A DNA stretch of 64,000 nucleotides from Nostoc sp. S13 (lineage in GTDB: Bacteria > Cyanobacteriota > Cyanobacteriia > Cyanobacteriales > Nostocaceae): positions 1-64,000 of the forward strand of contig NZ_JAQYWQ010000013.1 of the NCBI RefSeq assembly GCF_029379315.1, written 5' to 3'. The position numbers and the translations under genes are program-made. Below are positions 30,676 through 40,482 of this stretch, piece by piece. A model generated the notes under the pieces. The model saw only the letters and a list, made by a program, of their open reading frames with translations, did no database searches and had not been told where the DNA came from. The stretch's first letter is position 1; each line of letters starts with the position of its first letter.

Positions 30676-31275
30676 TTAAAAAGATGGAGCATACAACTTA
30701 TCACCGACAATGCCACGAATTGTCTCTACTATTTCTGTGTATGCAAAGTTAGATAAAACTGGTTTTGCTGCTTGCAACTGCATTGGTTGATCTAAATCAA
30801 TCCATGACTTACACCCAGCGTATTTGGCGTAATAGGGAATTTCTTGCTCTTGAGATAGTTTATATGTCCGCAGCAGGAGAATATAAAGGGGTTGACGTGG
30901 TTTCCATTTGAGGCGATCGCTAATAAAATGCTCGTTCCAAATATGGAAGGGAAGTAAAGTGTTGACAATAGACTCGTCACTCACTGGCAAAACATCGGTA
31001 ATTTCAGCCCAACTGCCGATGCGAACTGTCTCTGGATGCCAACCTGATGTAACTGGATAGACACTATTAGCATACTCAGATTTCAGCATGAAAGCTTGCT
31101 GATGTTCATAAGTAGGATAAAGCAAAATTTCCTTGTGGGCAACTTGGAAATGTCCATTTCGTTCATGGATACCGCCTTTGCGGAGCAACATAATTGTTTT
31201 ACCGTCTTCTAAAGCATTTACGGCGACTGCCCATTCTTTGAGAGCATGAAAAGTTGTAGTCAATTCCATCAGCAT
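30676..31275 (-). CDS. DUF1802 family protein
   Basis: FHALKEWAVAVNALEDGKTIMLLRKGGIHERNGHFQVAHKEILLYPTYEHQQ. Confidence 0.85.
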   Translation of the reverse strand: MLMELTTTFHALKEWAVAVNALEDGKTIMLLRKGGIHERNGHFQVAHKEILLYPTYEHQQAFMLKSEYANSVYPVTSGWHPETVRIGSWAEITDVLPVSDESIVNTLLPFHIWNEHFISDRLKWKPRQPLYILLLRTYKLSQEQEIPYYAKYAGCKSWIDLDQPMQLQAAKPVLSNFAYTEIVETIRGIVGDKLYAPSF

Positions 31276-31354
31276 CTACTGTAACTCTGATTTAATTTCA
31301 ATCTTAAACCGATAAAGTATGCACCTGTCCAAGGAAGTGAATTAGGAAGCAATT

Positions 31355-31627
31355 ATGGAAAAGCGATGTCTAGGTACTTCTGATGTCAAAATCACACCTA
31401 TCCTTATGGGAACTTGACAAGCAGGTAAAAGAATGTGGGTGGGAATTGAAGATGCTGACTCGATTAAAACGATCTGAGCGGCATTTGAAGCTGGGATCAC
31501 GACAATTGATACTGCCGAAGTTTATGGTGAAGGACACTCTGAGCGAATTGTCGCTGAAGCTTTATCTGATGTGCGAACTCGCGTGGAGTATGCAACGAAA
31601 GTTTTCGCTAACCATCTCAAGTATTAG
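31355..31627 (+). pseudogene. Aldo/keto reductase N-terminal remnant with two TGA stops
   Basis: MEKRCLGTSDVKITPILMGT*QAGKRMWVGIEDADSIKTI*AAFEAGITTIDTAEVYGEGHSERIVAEALSDVRTRVEYATKVFANHLKY*. Confidence 0.85.
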
Positions 31628-31794
31628 ACGTAGTGTCACCGACCATCTTGATAACAGTCAAATTATGTGGAATTGGTGACAATGCTGTTTAGTTAGCCAT
31701 GTTTAACTCTCAAAGATCCCTTCAACTCTCTTAAAAAAATAGTTGGGGATCAAATTTATAGAGGTAGATTACAAAATCTAACAAAAGGTCAACT

Positions 31795-32010
31795 TTAGTA
31801 AACCAAAAGTTGCAATTCATAAACTAAGTGATAATTTAAATAATAGGACACCAAATAAAAGAAAATCAAACTAAAAGGGAAAATGACTGAGTGTCCCCTG
31901 TCATCAGCCCAAGCAAATTTCAGCAGAATCAAATATAGAAGTGGTAAAAAGCCTAACGTAGAAGGCAAAGCCAAATCCCAAAGGGGAAAAACGCAAGTAT
32001 GCTGAGTTTG
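31795..32010 (-). other. Open frame for a small membrane protein or C-terminal remnant without a canonical start
   Basis: QTQHTCVFPLWDLALPSTLGFLPLLYLILLKFAWADDRGHSVIFPFSLIFFYLVSYYLNYHLVYELQLLVY*; no ATG/GTG; TAA directly upstream. Confidence 0.3.
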
Positions 32011-32087
32011 TTAGTTGTTTAATCCACCCTAGTTATTAACTTTCAATTACTTAATTAGTTTAACAATTTGAAACTTGTGAACTCGAT

Positions 32088-32116
32088 AAAACCTAGTCAA
32101 CCTCGACTAGGTTTTT
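32088..32116. terminator. Terminator-like hairpin AAAACCTAGTCaacctcGACTAGGTTTTT
   Basis: 11-bp stem plus T-run. Confidence 0.6.
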
Positions 32117-32252
32117 GGTATTTTATAGTGATATAATTTTTCTCACTACGGCAGGAAGTGCCGCAATTAACAAAGTATGTTCAGTTTAATTCCCCTGCCT
32201 CTTGTGGCAGCATGTTTTGATGCCTAATTAAAATCCCCGTCACAAAACGTAA

Positions 32253-32282
32253 TTGCGAATTGCGAATTGCGAATTGCGAATT
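32253..32282. repeat. Heptamer tandem repeat (GCGAATT)n
   Basis: Four consecutive units, STRR-like. Confidence 0.85.
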
Positions 32283-32830
32283 GGTGTAAAAAAAGAGCTT
32301 GTTCAATTGGTGAAGTACAACCAAAATGAGATTAAACTAACAGACTCTCATGGGTGAAATAAGTATTCTCTAATTTATAATACCTTCGCCAAAAATGGCA
32401 TAAGTTCCATCCTTGACAGATTAAGAATGGAACTATTTGTAAATAAGTAATATTGCTCAAAATCTTCTCAAAAACAGGGGTGGAATACACTATTTTGGAC
32501 GTAGCGATCGCTACGTTCAAAGCAGGTATCGCGTCATCAAAAAAAGCATCACTTATTCTGACCCACAAGGTCAATACAGTATTTAATTCCATACCCACTG
32601 ACTGCGTTAATTTGCAGCGTAATTACTATTGACAAAACTAATTTCATCTTCAACTGTCACAATTGAGGTAAGTAAGTAGAGATTTAGACAGTAAAACCTC
32701 ATCGAAACCACCAAAAATAAAATTGTGGAAGCTCAGGCATGAGTAATGGATGCGAATGCTAACATTACCCTGGTAGCCTAAACATCTACGGTTAATCCTG
32801 TGCATTTCTGGTTATTGCTTACTTCTGACG

Positions 32831-35587
32831 ATGCTTATGACTAAAACAACTAAGATTTTTGGCGCGAATTCTCTAAAAGTTAAAAGGCAAAAGCAGCTAG
32901 GGCGTGGTTCCCCAACTCTTGAAGACGCTGCTTCGGGTTGGGAGAAAACCAGGCTGGCTCAGTTTTTACGTTTACCTTTGTACTTCCTGATCGCTTTGCT
33001 ATGCACCCTTAGTTCACCCGTGCTGGCAAAAGTTTCTGGCTCAAATAATTCCTCATCCCAACTACCAATTAACAGTTTGATGTCGCTAGCTGTGGCCGTT
33101 GAACCCGCCTCACTACTACAACAGGGCAAAGTTTTATATAATACTGGAAACTTTGCTAAGGCTGTAGAAGTGTTACAACAGGCTGTCCAAAGATATAAGC
33201 AGCAAGGGGAGAGCCTCAGACTGGCAGCGACATTAAGTAATCTTTCCCTAGCTTACCAGCAACTCGGTGCATGGAATCAGGCACAGCAGGCAATTACAGA
33301 GAGCTTAAATTTGCTCAAAGGACAAGATGAAAACCAAAATCTGCAAATATTTGCCCAATCACTGGATATTCAAGGTCGTCTGCAACTGACAATGGGACGG
33401 ACGGAGGCGGCTTTAGCAACTTGGCGGCAGACAGAAGAAATTTACAAGGAACTAGATAATAAAAGTGGCGTGGTGCGATCGCTAATCAATCAAGCACAGG
33501 CGTGGCGAACCCAAGGATTTTACCCTCGGTCTGTCAAAACACTCGATCAGGTTAGTCAGACGTTAAAATCTCAATCAGACTCTATAGAAAAAACAGTGAG
33601 TTTGCGATCGCTCGGTGATGCCCTTTTGGTATTGGGCGATTTGGAAAAGTCACGCCAGGTGCTAGAAGAAAGTCTGAAGATTGCTCGAAACCTGCAATCA
33701 AACGCTGATATTGGGGCTAGTCTGTTTAGCCTGGGAAATAATGCCCGTAAACAACAAGACAAAGCAAAGGCGATCGCCTATTATCAACAAACAGTCCAAG
33801 CATCTCCCTCACCTCTGACAAAAGTCCAAGCGCAACTGAATCACCTCGGTCTAATCATTGAAGATCAACAATGGGCAAAGGTTCAAACTCTCTTGCCGTT
33901 GATTGAGTCCCAACTCGACCAACTCCCCCTCAGCCGTGCTAGTATTTACGCCCAGGTTAATTTTTCACAAAATCTAACAAAAGTCAAGAGTGGTGTATTG
34001 CAAGCAAGAAGTCAGAATTACTACTCAATATTCAGTACAAAAGACTCAGCACTATTACTCGCCAGGGCCATCCAGCAATCCCGCAGTTTAGGGGACAATC
34101 GGGCACAAGCCTATGCTCTGAAGAGTTTAGGCGGCTTGTACGAAGAAACTGGACAGTGGTCAGAGGCCCAAGACCTTACCCGGCAAGGATTAGCTTTGGC
34201 ACAGAGCAGCAATGCACCAGAAATTACCTATATATTAGAGTGGCAGTTAGGTAGATTGCTCTCGGCACAAAAAGATATTAATGGGGCGATCGCGGCATAT
34301 GATGCTGCTGTGGAAACTCTTCAGTCTCTTCGCAAAGATTTAGTAGTCAATAAAGATATAGTCAACCAAGATGTGCAATTTAACTTCCGGGACAGCGTAG
34401 AACCCATCTACCGACAGTCAGTAGAGTTACTGCTGAAATCCCAAGAAGGAAAATCAGATGAAAAAATATTGGAGAAAGTACGCCAGAGGATTGAAGCACT
34501 CCAACTAGCAGAATTGGACGACTTCTTCCGCGAAGCTTGCCTACAAGGTCAAAGAGTAGCCCTCGATCAAGTAGTAGACAAAGATAATCCCACGGCTGCC
34601 ATCCTTTATCCGATTATTCTTCCTAACGAACTCCAGGTAATTGTCAAAATTCCCAAACAACCCCTGCAAAACTACACTACTCAGATTTCCCACACAGAAG
34701 TAGAGAAACTCTTAGTAGAACTGCGAAAAAATCTTGTTAATCCCACCGCTACCAAAGCCGTCCAAACTCACTCACACGAAGTTTACAACTGGCTGCTCAA
34801 ACCCATTGAGTCACAATTACAAAAAAGTGGCGTAGATACCCTAGTGTTCGTCCTGGATGGGCCATTACGCAATTTACCAATGGCAGCTCTCTATGATGGT
34901 AAGCAATATTTAGTAGAGAAATATGCGATCGCTCTGAGTGTGGGTCTGCAACTCCTCGACCCCAAACCGCTAGTAAAACAGCAGCTAAGAGCGCTAACCG
35001 CAGGATTAACTCAGCCACCGCCAGGGTTTTCCAATTTTCCACCATTACTGGGGATCAAATCTGAATTCGAGGGCATTACCAAAGCAGGAGTCTCGACAAC
35101 TAGCTTACTAGATGTCGATTTTAAGAAAAAGAATTTAGTGAGGGAAATTGGTGCTGCTTCATTTAACATAGTACATTTAGCAACCCACGGTCAGTTTAGT
35201 TCCCGCCTTGAAGACACTTTTATTTTAGATTTTGATGGTGAGATCAATGTCAAGGATTTTGATACTCTCTTCCGCAGTCAGGATAAAACCATAGTAGAAC
35301 TATTAGTTTTGAGTGCTTGTCAGACAGCAGCAGGAGACAGCCGTGCAGCACTTGGTCTAGCAGGAGCGGCTGTACGAGCTGGGGCACGCAGTACCATCGC
35401 CTCCCTATGGCAGATTGATGATGAATCGACGGCAATGTTTGTTAGTGCCTTCTATCGAGAACTCAAGAATGGCAATATATCCAAAGCCGAAGCTATCCAC
35501 CGTGCCCAGCTACAACTGCTGAAACATCCTAACTACAAAGCACCAAGCTTTTGGTCTGCCTATGTGTTGATTGGCAATTGGTTGTAA
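32831..35587 (+). CDS. TPR-CHAT domain protein
   Basis: Multiple TPR-like repeats; C-terminal CHAT domain with HLATHGQF and LVLSACQTAAGDSRAALGLAGAAVRAGARSTIASLWQIDDEST (His/Cys dyad retained). Confidence 0.92.
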   Translation: MLMTKTTKIFGANSLKVKRQKQLGRGSPTLEDAASGWEKTRLAQFLRLPLYFLIALLCTLSSPVLAKVSGSNNSSSQLPINSLMSLAVAVEPASLLQQGKVLYNTGNFAKAVEVLQQAVQRYKQQGESLRLAATLSNLSLAYQQLGAWNQAQQAITESLNLLKGQDENQNLQIFAQSLDIQGRLQLTMGRTEAALATWRQTEEIYKELDNKSGVVRSLINQAQAWRTQGFYPRSVKTLDQVSQTLKSQSDSIEKTVSLRSLGDALLVLGDLEKSRQVLEESLKIARNLQSNADIGASLFSLGNNARKQQDKAKAIAYYQQTVQASPSPLTKVQAQLNHLGLIIEDQQWAKVQTLLPLIESQLDQLPLSRASIYAQVNFSQNLTKVKSGVLQARSQNYYSIFSTKDSALLLARAIQQSRSLGDNRAQAYALKSLGGLYEETGQWSEAQDLTRQGLALAQSSNAPEITYILEWQLGRLLSAQKDINGAIAAYDAAVETLQSLRKDLVVNKDIVNQDVQFNFRDSVEPIYRQSVELLLKSQEGKSDEKILEKVRQRIEALQLAELDDFFREACLQGQRVALDQVVDKDNPTAAILYPIILPNELQVIVKIPKQPLQNYTTQISHTEVEKLLVELRKNLVNPTATKAVQTHSHEVYNWLLKPIESQLQKSGVDTLVFVLDGPLRNLPMAALYDGKQYLVEKYAIALSVGLQLLDPKPLVKQQLRALTAGLTQPPPGFSNFPPLLGIKSEFEGITKAGVSTTSLLDVDFKKKNLVREIGAASFNIVHLATHGQFSSRLEDTFILDFDGEINVKDFDTLFRSQDKTIVELLVLSACQTAAGDSRAALGLAGAAVRAGARSTIASLWQIDDESTAMFVSAFYRELKNGNISKAEAIHRAQLQLLKHPNYKAPSFWSAYVLIGNWL

Positions 35588-35986
35588 TTTTGAGACTGGG
35601 GCGATCGTTAGAGAAATTCACGGTTTTACGTTTGCGTACAAATATAGCGTTTCCTAATAAGAATCAGATACAGCTTAATCTCACCCTGATAAAGAATATA
35701 GCGGTTCTCAGTTGAGTGAGGTACAAGAATCATCTCTGGATTCAGCAATGCCGGATTTTATTATGCAGTACTCAATGATTTGTCTGCTGATGTTGCTGTG
35801 GTTGTTCTGAGACAACACCGATGCAATACCGCAAGGTGTCTTGACATCTTCCTTTTTAAGTTTCGTAGTCTTGCGGTGCGTTATGGCAATTAAGTTAAAA
35901 AATTGAGATTTATCGGCATATTTTCGATTTTATATGCCCTAGCGTTCTTTTTTCAACTCTTTACGTCTTATATCTAAACTTTGCGC

Positions 35987-36126
35987 CTTAAAATCACGAT
36001 TTTTTTCTTAAAATCACGATTTTTTTCTTAAAATCATGATTTTTTTCTTAAAGTCACGATTTTTTTCTTAAAGTCACGATTTTTTTCTTAAAATCATGAT
36101 TTTTTTCTTAAAATCATGATTTTTTT
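35987..36126. repeat. Seven tandem copies of a 20-bp unit CTTAAAATCAYGATTTTTTT
   Basis: Exact 20-bp periodicity; variants AAATCACGAT, AAATCATGAT, AAGTCACGAT. Confidence 0.95.
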
Positions 36127-36332
36127 CTAGGACTTTCGCACTGTACAAATTTATTATCTTGTGCATCAAGCAGAATACGTCGTTTCAGGCTTTTAGAAAT
36201 CATCCTTTGATAAATAGCGTAGGCGCAGCCCGCCGTAGGCATCGCCTAAAAAGTGTCGAAAAATCTAGGTTCAATGGTTGAAATCCATACTACATATTTA
36301 ATTTTTCCTGTCAATGCCTAAGTCCTAACCAA
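36127..36332. mobile_element. MITE-like element, family C (ends TAGGACTTWCGCA/TAGGACTTAGGCA)
   Basis: Left CTAGGACTTTCGCACTGTAC; right CTGTCAATGCCTAAGTCCTAA (reverse complement TTAGGACTTAGGCATTGACAG). Interior similar to 39038-39332. Confidence 0.65.
36217..36245 (-). repeat. 21-bp small dispersed element, sequence variant, inside split HIP1
   Basis: GCG|TAGGCGCAGCCCGCCGTAGGC|ATCGC; same length and same split. Confidence 0.85.
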
Positions 36333-36500
36333 TACAACCATTCTCGCGTGATTATTTGGTAAGTTTCCCGTTCACGTCCAAGACCTAAACCAATTTCCGG
36401 CATCCAGATTTTATCGCCTGGTTATAAAATATATTCACCATTAACTAAGGGAAATTGGCTATATCGCTGATAGCGATCGTTTGGCAGATGCTGAGTTGAC
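36333..36500 (-). pseudogene. Uma2 family remnant truncated at the MITE boundary
   Basis: NDRYQRYSQFPLVNGEYIL*PGDKIWMPEIGLGLGRERETYQIITREWLYW then the TTAGGACTTAGGCA element end. Confidence 0.65.
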
Positions 36501-36576
36501 AAGAGGCAGGGAAAAACCAAAAACGATTATTTTCAAGAATGGTAATAGAGCAACTACCCACTCCGCAATCTAAAAT

Positions 36577-38745
36577 CTAAAAATCATTACGGCAATTAGC
36601 TGGTTTCTCCCACGAACTATGAAGCGTGGTTGTGGGCGCATCAGCTATTAGTACAATCTCTCCTTTTGCATTTCTCACCCACCCTTGCGCTTCCACAATC
36701 GGCGCTGATGTCGGCCTAGTTGCCTGAGTAGAAACATCTGTACTAATGTGGTTTTCATTCCTTGGGTCGAGAGTTACCCAATCAACCAGAACTGCATTAG
36801 GAGAAAGAAGATCATAGGGATTGCGGGGTAAACCGCCACGTCCAGTGATCGTAAAACTGCTCTTATTTTGTGCTGTACCCGCTTGACAGACTTGCGACAC
36901 TTTAGTATTAACAGGTACGGCTGGTAAATTAATTAATAATCCTCGATAGGGGTCAACATCAAGGGTGTTAATTTTTACAATGCCGCTTAAATTAGGACTT
37001 ATTTGAGAAATTGCCGTAATATCATTTGTCTGAAGTTTACCCGGGTCTGAATCATTAGGGCGCAACCTTTTAAGGTCTTCGCTAGTTAGTGACGCAATTC
37101 CAAAAATCTTAGTAGCCTTGATTGTGACTGTTCCCCCTTTACCATTGTAAGCATTGGCGGTGATGTCGCTGTTTTCATTTGGTTTAGCGACGATGAAGCC
37201 GTCAGGGGCACTAATGGTGATCTTACCGCCATCTCCACCAGCCCCATCAGTGCCTGCTGAGGTAGAAATCTGACTGTTGCGGCGCAGTAGCAATAAGTCT
37301 CGTAGGTTCAAATCAATATTGCCACCATTACCGGAGTTAGCTTGACCACTGAGCTGGCCATTATCCAAATTGATAGAACGAGCAGTGATTTCTAAATCAC
37401 CTGCCTTTTTTGTGCCTTGACTGCTCACAGTTATCTCACCGTTATTTAAGACATTTAATTCTTTAGCCTTAACTATGATGCTTCCCCCATTTCCAGTAGA
37501 CTCTTTATAAGTGGAAGCTGAAACCTCCGCCCCATCTTGAACAATCAACTGCCCAGTTTTAATCTTCAATTCTCCGGCATTTCCAGCGCCTTGTGTTACA
37601 GTAAACAAGCCACTGGGATAATCATCTCCTGGCAAAGTTCCAATGAGTTGGATAGAGTCCGCAGTTACAGACAACGTTCCTCCCTGTCCCTGGTTACTAG
37701 TGGAAGCTCTAACCTGCGAGCCATCTTGAACAATCAACCGCCCAGTTTCAATCCTTAATTCTCCGGCAGTTGCAGTTCTTGTTGTCTCAGTTGACAGACT
37801 GCTTCCTCCCAAGAGTTCTACTAACTCGGATGCGTTCACCACTAATACTCCTCCCGATTTTGAGACTAGGGTATCAACCGCAATATATGAACCATCGGCG
37901 AGTGTAACGCGCTTGCCTTGTACCTGAATACTACCACCGCCTTCACCACTAGCATCTACTGCTGCATGATTGGTAAGAGATACATCTGCTCGCGCTACAC
38001 TATCAGGAAAACTTAAGCGGAAATTGTTGTTATCAATGTTCAACCCTACCGCTCCTACTCCTGCCAATCCTCCTAATTCGACTCGACCATCTGGAGCAGA
38101 CATGAACGCTCCTTCTAAATTCACATCGCCTCCCAATAGCACTAAACTCTGACTCTCAAGAACGGATAGAGTTGCTTCATTGACTTTAATAGGCTGGGAT
38201 AGAATTTGATTGAATAGAAATGCAGAAGGATTCACTCTCAGCAAGGGGTTAAGCGGATTGACGGGTGAAATCATAGAAAATTCTCCACCACCTGGAAACC
38301 GGATCGCACTGGCTGTTGTTGCGATAAATGAACCGCCAATAATTAATTGGCAATATCCTCCAAATATAATGCCGTTGGGATTTATTAAAAAGAGATTAGC
38401 TTTACCTTCAGTTTGAAGTGTTCCCTGGATGTCAGAGGGATTTCCCCCTGTAACTCGCACCAAAATATTGTTGATGGTAGGGGCGTTATTGAAATTGACT
38501 ACCTCGTTGCTTTTAACACTAAAGTTGCTGAAACTATGGAATAAATTTGTATTGCCAACGGTTGTACCCCCTGTAATATCCAAGGTTGTGTTATCCATTC
38601 GCTTTACTTGAGTTCCCACAGATGGATCAGGAGTCACCTGAGCGCATGTGCGATCGCCTCCTTCTATTCCAATCGCACCGACTAGAATCACCAAGCCCAA
38701 CAACTTTAAGTGACAACCATAACCAAACCAGTTTCTTAAACTCAC
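36577..38745 (-). CDS. Filamentous haemagglutinin N-terminal (TPS) domain exoprotein
   Basis: TPS-like: GTQVKRMDNTTLDITGGTTVGNTNLFHSFSNFSVKSNEVVNFNN...NILVRVTGGNPSDIQGTLQTEGKANLFLINPNGIIFG. Confidence 0.93.
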   Translation of the reverse strand: MSLRNWFGYGCHLKLLGLVILVGAIGIEGGDRTCAQVTPDPSVGTQVKRMDNTTLDITGGTTVGNTNLFHSFSNFSVKSNEVVNFNNAPTINNILVRVTGGNPSDIQGTLQTEGKANLFLINPNGIIFGGYCQLIIGGSFIATTASAIRFPGGGEFSMISPVNPLNPLLRVNPSAFLFNQILSQPIKVNEATLSVLESQSLVLLGGDVNLEGAFMSAPDGRVELGGLAGVGAVGLNIDNNNFRLSFPDSVARADVSLTNHAAVDASGEGGGSIQVQGKRVTLADGSYIAVDTLVSKSGGVLVVNASELVELLGGSSLSTETTRTATAGELRIETGRLIVQDGSQVRASTSNQGQGGTLSVTADSIQLIGTLPGDDYPSGLFTVTQGAGNAGELKIKTGQLIVQDGAEVSASTYKESTGNGGSIIVKAKELNVLNNGEITVSSQGTKKAGDLEITARSINLDNGQLSGQANSGNGGNIDLNLRDLLLLRRNSQISTSAGTDGAGGDGGKITISAPDGFIVAKPNENSDITANAYNGKGGTVTIKATKIFGIASLTSEDLKRLRPNDSDPGKLQTNDITAISQISPNLSGIVKINTLDVDPYRGLLINLPAVPVNTKVSQVCQAGTAQNKSSFTITGRGGLPRNPYDLLSPNAVLVDWVTLDPRNENHISTDVSTQATRPTSAPIVEAQGWVRNAKGEIVLIADAPTTTLHSSWEKPANCRNDF

Positions 38746-39037
38746 AGAACTTGTCTCCTAACCCTTGAAAGTTACTTCATTGCAAGATAGAACACCACTT
38801 TAGGAATAAGAATTAAATAACATACAATTTATGTCCTTGGCTTACCTCACCCTCAATCCCTCTCCTTATAAAGGAGAGGGAAGCTAGATACAAGATAAAG
38901 TTTTGCATTTTATTTAATTCACGTTCCTTAGTAATGCTTGTGCGAACCTTTGCCCCTACCCCTCTCCAGGTAACTCTGCTGGAAGGTTAGGTTTTTGATT
39001 ACTAATCCGCTGTTGTGACAGTAGTGACTGGATAAAT

Positions 39038-39332
39038 TTTAGAACTTAGGCGCTTTACCAAAGAATCATCCTGTATATCAACCTAAATACGTCGTTTTAG
39101 CCTTTTACAAATCACCCTTTATTGCTTGCATAAACTAGCAAAACCACAGCGAAAAGTGTATCGCGTCGGTTCCCACTGATGCCTGCGGCAACGCCAAAGG
39201 CAAACTTTTAGCGACGCAGGAGCGTCACTTTTAAAGACAGGCATCGCAAAAAGGTAATTGAAAAATCTAATTAGAAGCCTTGAAAATCATACCTGCTATT
39301 TTGGCTTTTCTGTCACTGCGTAAGTCCTAAGC
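39038..39332. mobile_element. MITE-like element, family C, second diverged copy
   Basis: Left TAGAACTTAGGCGCTTTACC; right CTGTCACTGCGTAAGTCCTAA; shared interior ATACGTCGTTTTAGCCTTTTACAAATCACCCTTT and GAAAAATCTA...GAAAATCATAC. Confidence 0.6.
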
Positions 39333-39416
39333 TAATGAGCATTTAAGTTGTATAAAAGCAGGGATAGAGCCGCTTAATACAAGCGAATCATTCTGGAAAA
39401 ATGAATGACGATTAGC

Positions 39417-40088
39417 TTAAAAATAATTACCAAAGTGAAGGTTAGGAGGTAGCCAAGCTAACTGCTGACTAAGATAATATAGAGCACCAGTGTTTTCGTT
39501 ATAGCTTAAATAATCAGGTAATCCGATACCCCCACCAACTATTATTGCAGGAGCTTTATATTCAGATATAGGTATAAAAGGAGCAAGTGTCACACTCTCA
39601 CTCGAAACTCTTGTTGATTGTAAAGCATCAGTTGTATACTTAGTAAATTTAATAGCATTTTCAGAAGATTTAATAGAAGCAAAGGTGTCATAATCCTTGC
39701 CACCAGTGAGAATATCATTACCTGATCTAGCTATTAGAGTGTCATCGTCTTTATAACCTTTAGAGATGGCGTCAGTGACACTGCTAATAAAAGGGATAGG
39801 AGAAGTAGTAATTTCAAGATGATCATCATTAACTGAGAAGTTTGTAATTGTATCAATCCCGCCACCTGAGTAATTCAGGACAAAGGTATTTCTACCTGTA
39901 CCACCAGTGAGAATGTCATCACCATCTCCTCCATCTAAGTAGTTGTCACCCGACCCGCCTATTAGAGTGTCATTACCTCCATAGCCGTATATTTGATTGT
40001 CTCCTTCAGTCCCAGTTAGATAGTCGTTTCCAGAGGTGCCTTGAATAATTGCCACGTTCCTTACTCGCAGATAAATGAGTGTTTCCAC
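39417..40088 (-). CDS. RTX-like calcium-binding (hemolysin-type repeat) protein
   Basis: [55 protein letters not shown]; a GTG at 40055 is a plausible alternative start. Confidence 0.85.
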   Translation of the reverse strand: METLIYLRVRNVAIIQGTSGNDYLTGTEGDNQIYGYGGNDTLIGGSGDNYLDGGDGDDILTGGTGRNTFVLNYSGGGIDTITNFSVNDDHLEITTSPIPFISSVTDAISKGYKDDDTLIARSGNDILTGGKDYDTFASIKSSENAIKFTKYTTDALQSTRVSSESVTLAPFIPISEYKAPAIIVGGGIGLPDYLSYNENTGALYYLSQQLAWLPPNLHFGNYF

Positions 40089-40119
40089 TGTTGATCTTAA
40101 CTAACAATTAGTATTTAAG

Positions 40120-40191
40120 TGGGCGATACTGGATTTGAACCAGTGACCCCATCCGTGTGAAGGATGTGCGCTACCCCTGTGATAATCGCCC
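40120..40191 (-). tRNA. tRNA-Val(CAC)
   Basis: GGGCGAT..ATCGCCC acceptor stem; anticodon arm CATCC-TTCACAC-GGATG; T-arm ACTGG-TTCAAAT-CCAGT; D-stem poorly paired; no encoded CCA. Confidence 0.75.
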
Positions 40192-40482
40192 AATATTTTT
40201 AATATTATCAAAACTTACTCAGATTTACGGTTGCAAAAATACATTTAAACAAGGTGTAACCTGAATGCTAGCTGTTGCTCTTTATATAGCTAGATTTTAT
40301 GAATATTTTGTAGGATAGACATCTTGTCCGTCCCAATTATGCTAGATAAAGTGTTTCAGTGCGATCGCCTGATTCATTTCTTTAGTTTATCTAAAGTCGC
40401 ATCTAAGTTATCAAATTACCTTTCTAAGATAGAAGCAGCAACTATAAGTTGTCATACATGACTAAAACCCAACTAACAGCTA

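Noticed and set aside
31355-31627. TGA recoding (Trp or selenocysteine) in the aldo/keto reductase frame
   Set aside because: Gene is also truncated, the two TGA codons replace different residues, and other genes in the window use TGA as a normal stop.
35987-36126. Possible CRISPR array from 20-bp repeats
   Set aside because: Units are contiguous with no spacers.
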